Of a stretch of 13,846 nt of DNA, positions 12,820 to 13,846 are shown in pieces. This DNA is from Clostridiales bacterium. GTDB lineage: Bacteria > Bacillota > Clostridia > Christensenellales > Borkfalkiaceae. The stretch's first letter is position 1. Each line of letters opens with the position of its first letter. The translations under genes were made by a program, and so were the position numbers. Under the pieces are notes generated by a model. It worked only from the letters and a program-made list of their open reading frames with translations, did no database searches and was not told where the DNA came from. The stretch is taken from assembly GCA_021635425.1 (NCBI GenBank), contig JAJWOJ010000007.1:1-13846 (forward strand), in the 5' to 3' direction.

Positions 12820-13846
12820 ATGGCGAAGAAAGAATTTGATCAGGCGCTTACCGAAGAGTTCAAGCGTACCCTCGACATGACGAAGATTATCGACATCGAG
12901 GTTGATAAAGAGTTAAAACAAAGCTTCATCGATTACGCGATGTGCGTAAACCGCTCGAGAGCTATTCCGGACGTAAGAGACGGTCTTAAACCCGTTCACA
13001 GAAGAATTTTATATTCGATGAACGAACTCGGTTTAACGCCCGATAAGCCTTATAAAAAGTGCGCTACGATCGTCGGTGACGTTCTCGGTAAATATCACCC
13101 GCACGGCGACAGTTCGGTTTACGACGCGCTCGTTCGTCTCGCGCAGGATTTCTCGATAAACGTTCCGCTTGTAGACGGACACGGCAACTTCGGTTCCGTG
13201 GACGGCGACCCTGCGGCGGCATACAGATACACAGAAGCGCGTATGAGCAAAATGGCTCTCGAAATGCTTCGTGAAATAGACAAAGAAACGGTCGACTTTT
13301 ATCCTAACTTCGACGATACGAGAATGCAACCCGTCGTTTTGCCCGCAAGATACCCCAATCTTCTCGTAAACGGCGCGGACGGTATCGCTGTCGGTATGGC
13401 GACGAATATTCCCCCTCACAATTTAAACGAAGCTGTTGACGGCGCTATCGCCGTTATCGATAACCCCGATATTACGGTCGACGAGCTGTTAAAATACATT
13501 CCCGCGCCCGATTTCCCGACAGGCGGAATAATCATGGGCAGAAGCGGCATCAGAAACGCTTACAGAACGGGCAGAGGAAGCATTATTCTCCGCGCTAAGT
13601 GCGAAATCGAGGATTTCAACAACGGCACGAGGCAGAGAATCATCGTAACCGAGCTTCCTTATCAGGTAAACAAACAAAAGCTCATCGAAACGATAGCGGA
13701 TTATGTAAAAAATAAAAGACTCGAAGGAATTTCCAATATCAACGACGAATCCGACAGACACGGAATGCGTATCGTTATAGAAATAAAGAAGGACGCAAAC
13801 GCGCAGGTCGTTCTCAATTCGTTGTATAAGCAGACAAACCTCCAGG
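12820..13846 (+). CDS. gyrA: DNA gyrase subunit A (N-terminal part, cut by window end)
   Basis: The first 342 codons are present and open to the window edge, and a full GyrA is about 800-900 residues. GyrA carries the DNA-cleaving tyrosine of gyrase. Visible are AIPDVRDGLKPVHRR, the quinolone-determining region YHPHGDSSVYDALVR (92-106), VDGHGNFGSVDGD, the catalytic Arg136-Tyr137 in YRYTEARM, and downstream FPTGG, GRGSI and VTELPYQVNK. At the positions equivalent to E. coli Ser83 and Asp87 it has Ser98 and Asp102, the wild-type residues. The ATG lies 15 bases after the gyrB stop, with CGGAGGG (12805-12811) as ribosome binding site. A leading extension of about 22 residues before IDIEVDKELK is longer than in B. 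subtilis. Confidence 0.96.
   Translation, partial: MAKKEFDQALTEEFKRTLDMTKIIDIEVDKELKQSFIDYAMCVNRSRAIPDVRDGLKPVHRRILYSMNELGLTPDKPYKKCATIVGDVLGKYHPHGDSSVYDALVRLAQDFSINVPLVDGHGNFGSVDGDPAAAYRYTEARMSKMALEMLREIDKETVDFYPNFDDTRMQPVVLPARYPNLLVNGADGIAVGMATNIPPHNLNEAVDGAIAVIDNPDITVDELLKYIPAPDFPTGGIIMGRSGIRNAYRTGRGSIILRAKCEIEDFNNGTRQRIIVTELPYQVNKQKLIETIADYVKNKRLEGISNINDESDRHGMRIVIEIKKDANAQVVLNSLYKQTNLQ

Noticed and set aside
1..13846. CRISPR arrays, tRNA or rRNA genes, transposases, prophage genes
   Set aside because: None was seen on reading the window. No regularly spaced repeats, and no tRNA-like cloverleaf or transposase motifs were found by eye.

Overview
The window looks like a chromosomal segment from an endospore-forming member of the Firmicutes, most likely an uncultured Clostridia lineage. 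Reasons: spore-formation genes (spmA, yabP, yabQ) sit among housekeeping genes, ribosome binding sites are strong GGAGG-type, GC content is moderate, and the block metG-tatD-rsmA and the block yabP-yabQ-divIC both match gene orders known near the Bacillus/Clostridium origin. The lineage below class level is inference.

Layout: one gene, spmA, is on the minus strand (360-932), and everything after it is on the plus strand. Bases 1-359, downstream of spmA, hold no convincing gene but carry what looks like a copy of an interspersed repeat. From a shared divergent region starts a tightly packed operon metG, tatD, a TatD-associated radical SAM gene and rsmA (1030-5163), with 1-base overlaps at two junctions. 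Next comes an unrecognised cysteine-containing gene (5253-5891) with its own mother-cell-like promoter and a terminator. A metallophosphoesterase and a PfoR-family (EIIC-like) membrane protein form a two-gene operon (6026-7835) ending in a terminator that overlaps the yabP ribosome binding site. Then follow yabP, yabQ, divIC, a Ppx/GppA phosphatase and an M50-like membrane metalloprotease (7890-10693), closed by a terminator. Finally gyrB has a clear promoter and leader, followed by gyrA, which is cut by the window end.

Functionally the window mixes translation (MetG, RsmA), quality control or nucleic-acid processing (TatD), topology (GyrB/GyrA), division (DivIC), phosphate-polymer or alarmone metabolism (Ppx/GppA) and sporulation (SpmA, YabP, YabQ, perhaps the 5253 product). 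Promoter signals fall into two groups: vegetative sigma-A type (metG and gyrB share TTTACT-N17-TATAAT) and CATA-type elements resembling mother-cell sigma-E/sigma-K sites in front of spmA, the 5253 gene and yabP.

No clearly novel multi-gene system is evident. The best second-look items are the terminator that sequesters the yabP ribosome binding site, the 158-base yabQ/divIC overlap, the unrecognised 5253 gene, the orphan spmA next to a repeat, and the radical SAM gene sitting between tatD and rsmA.
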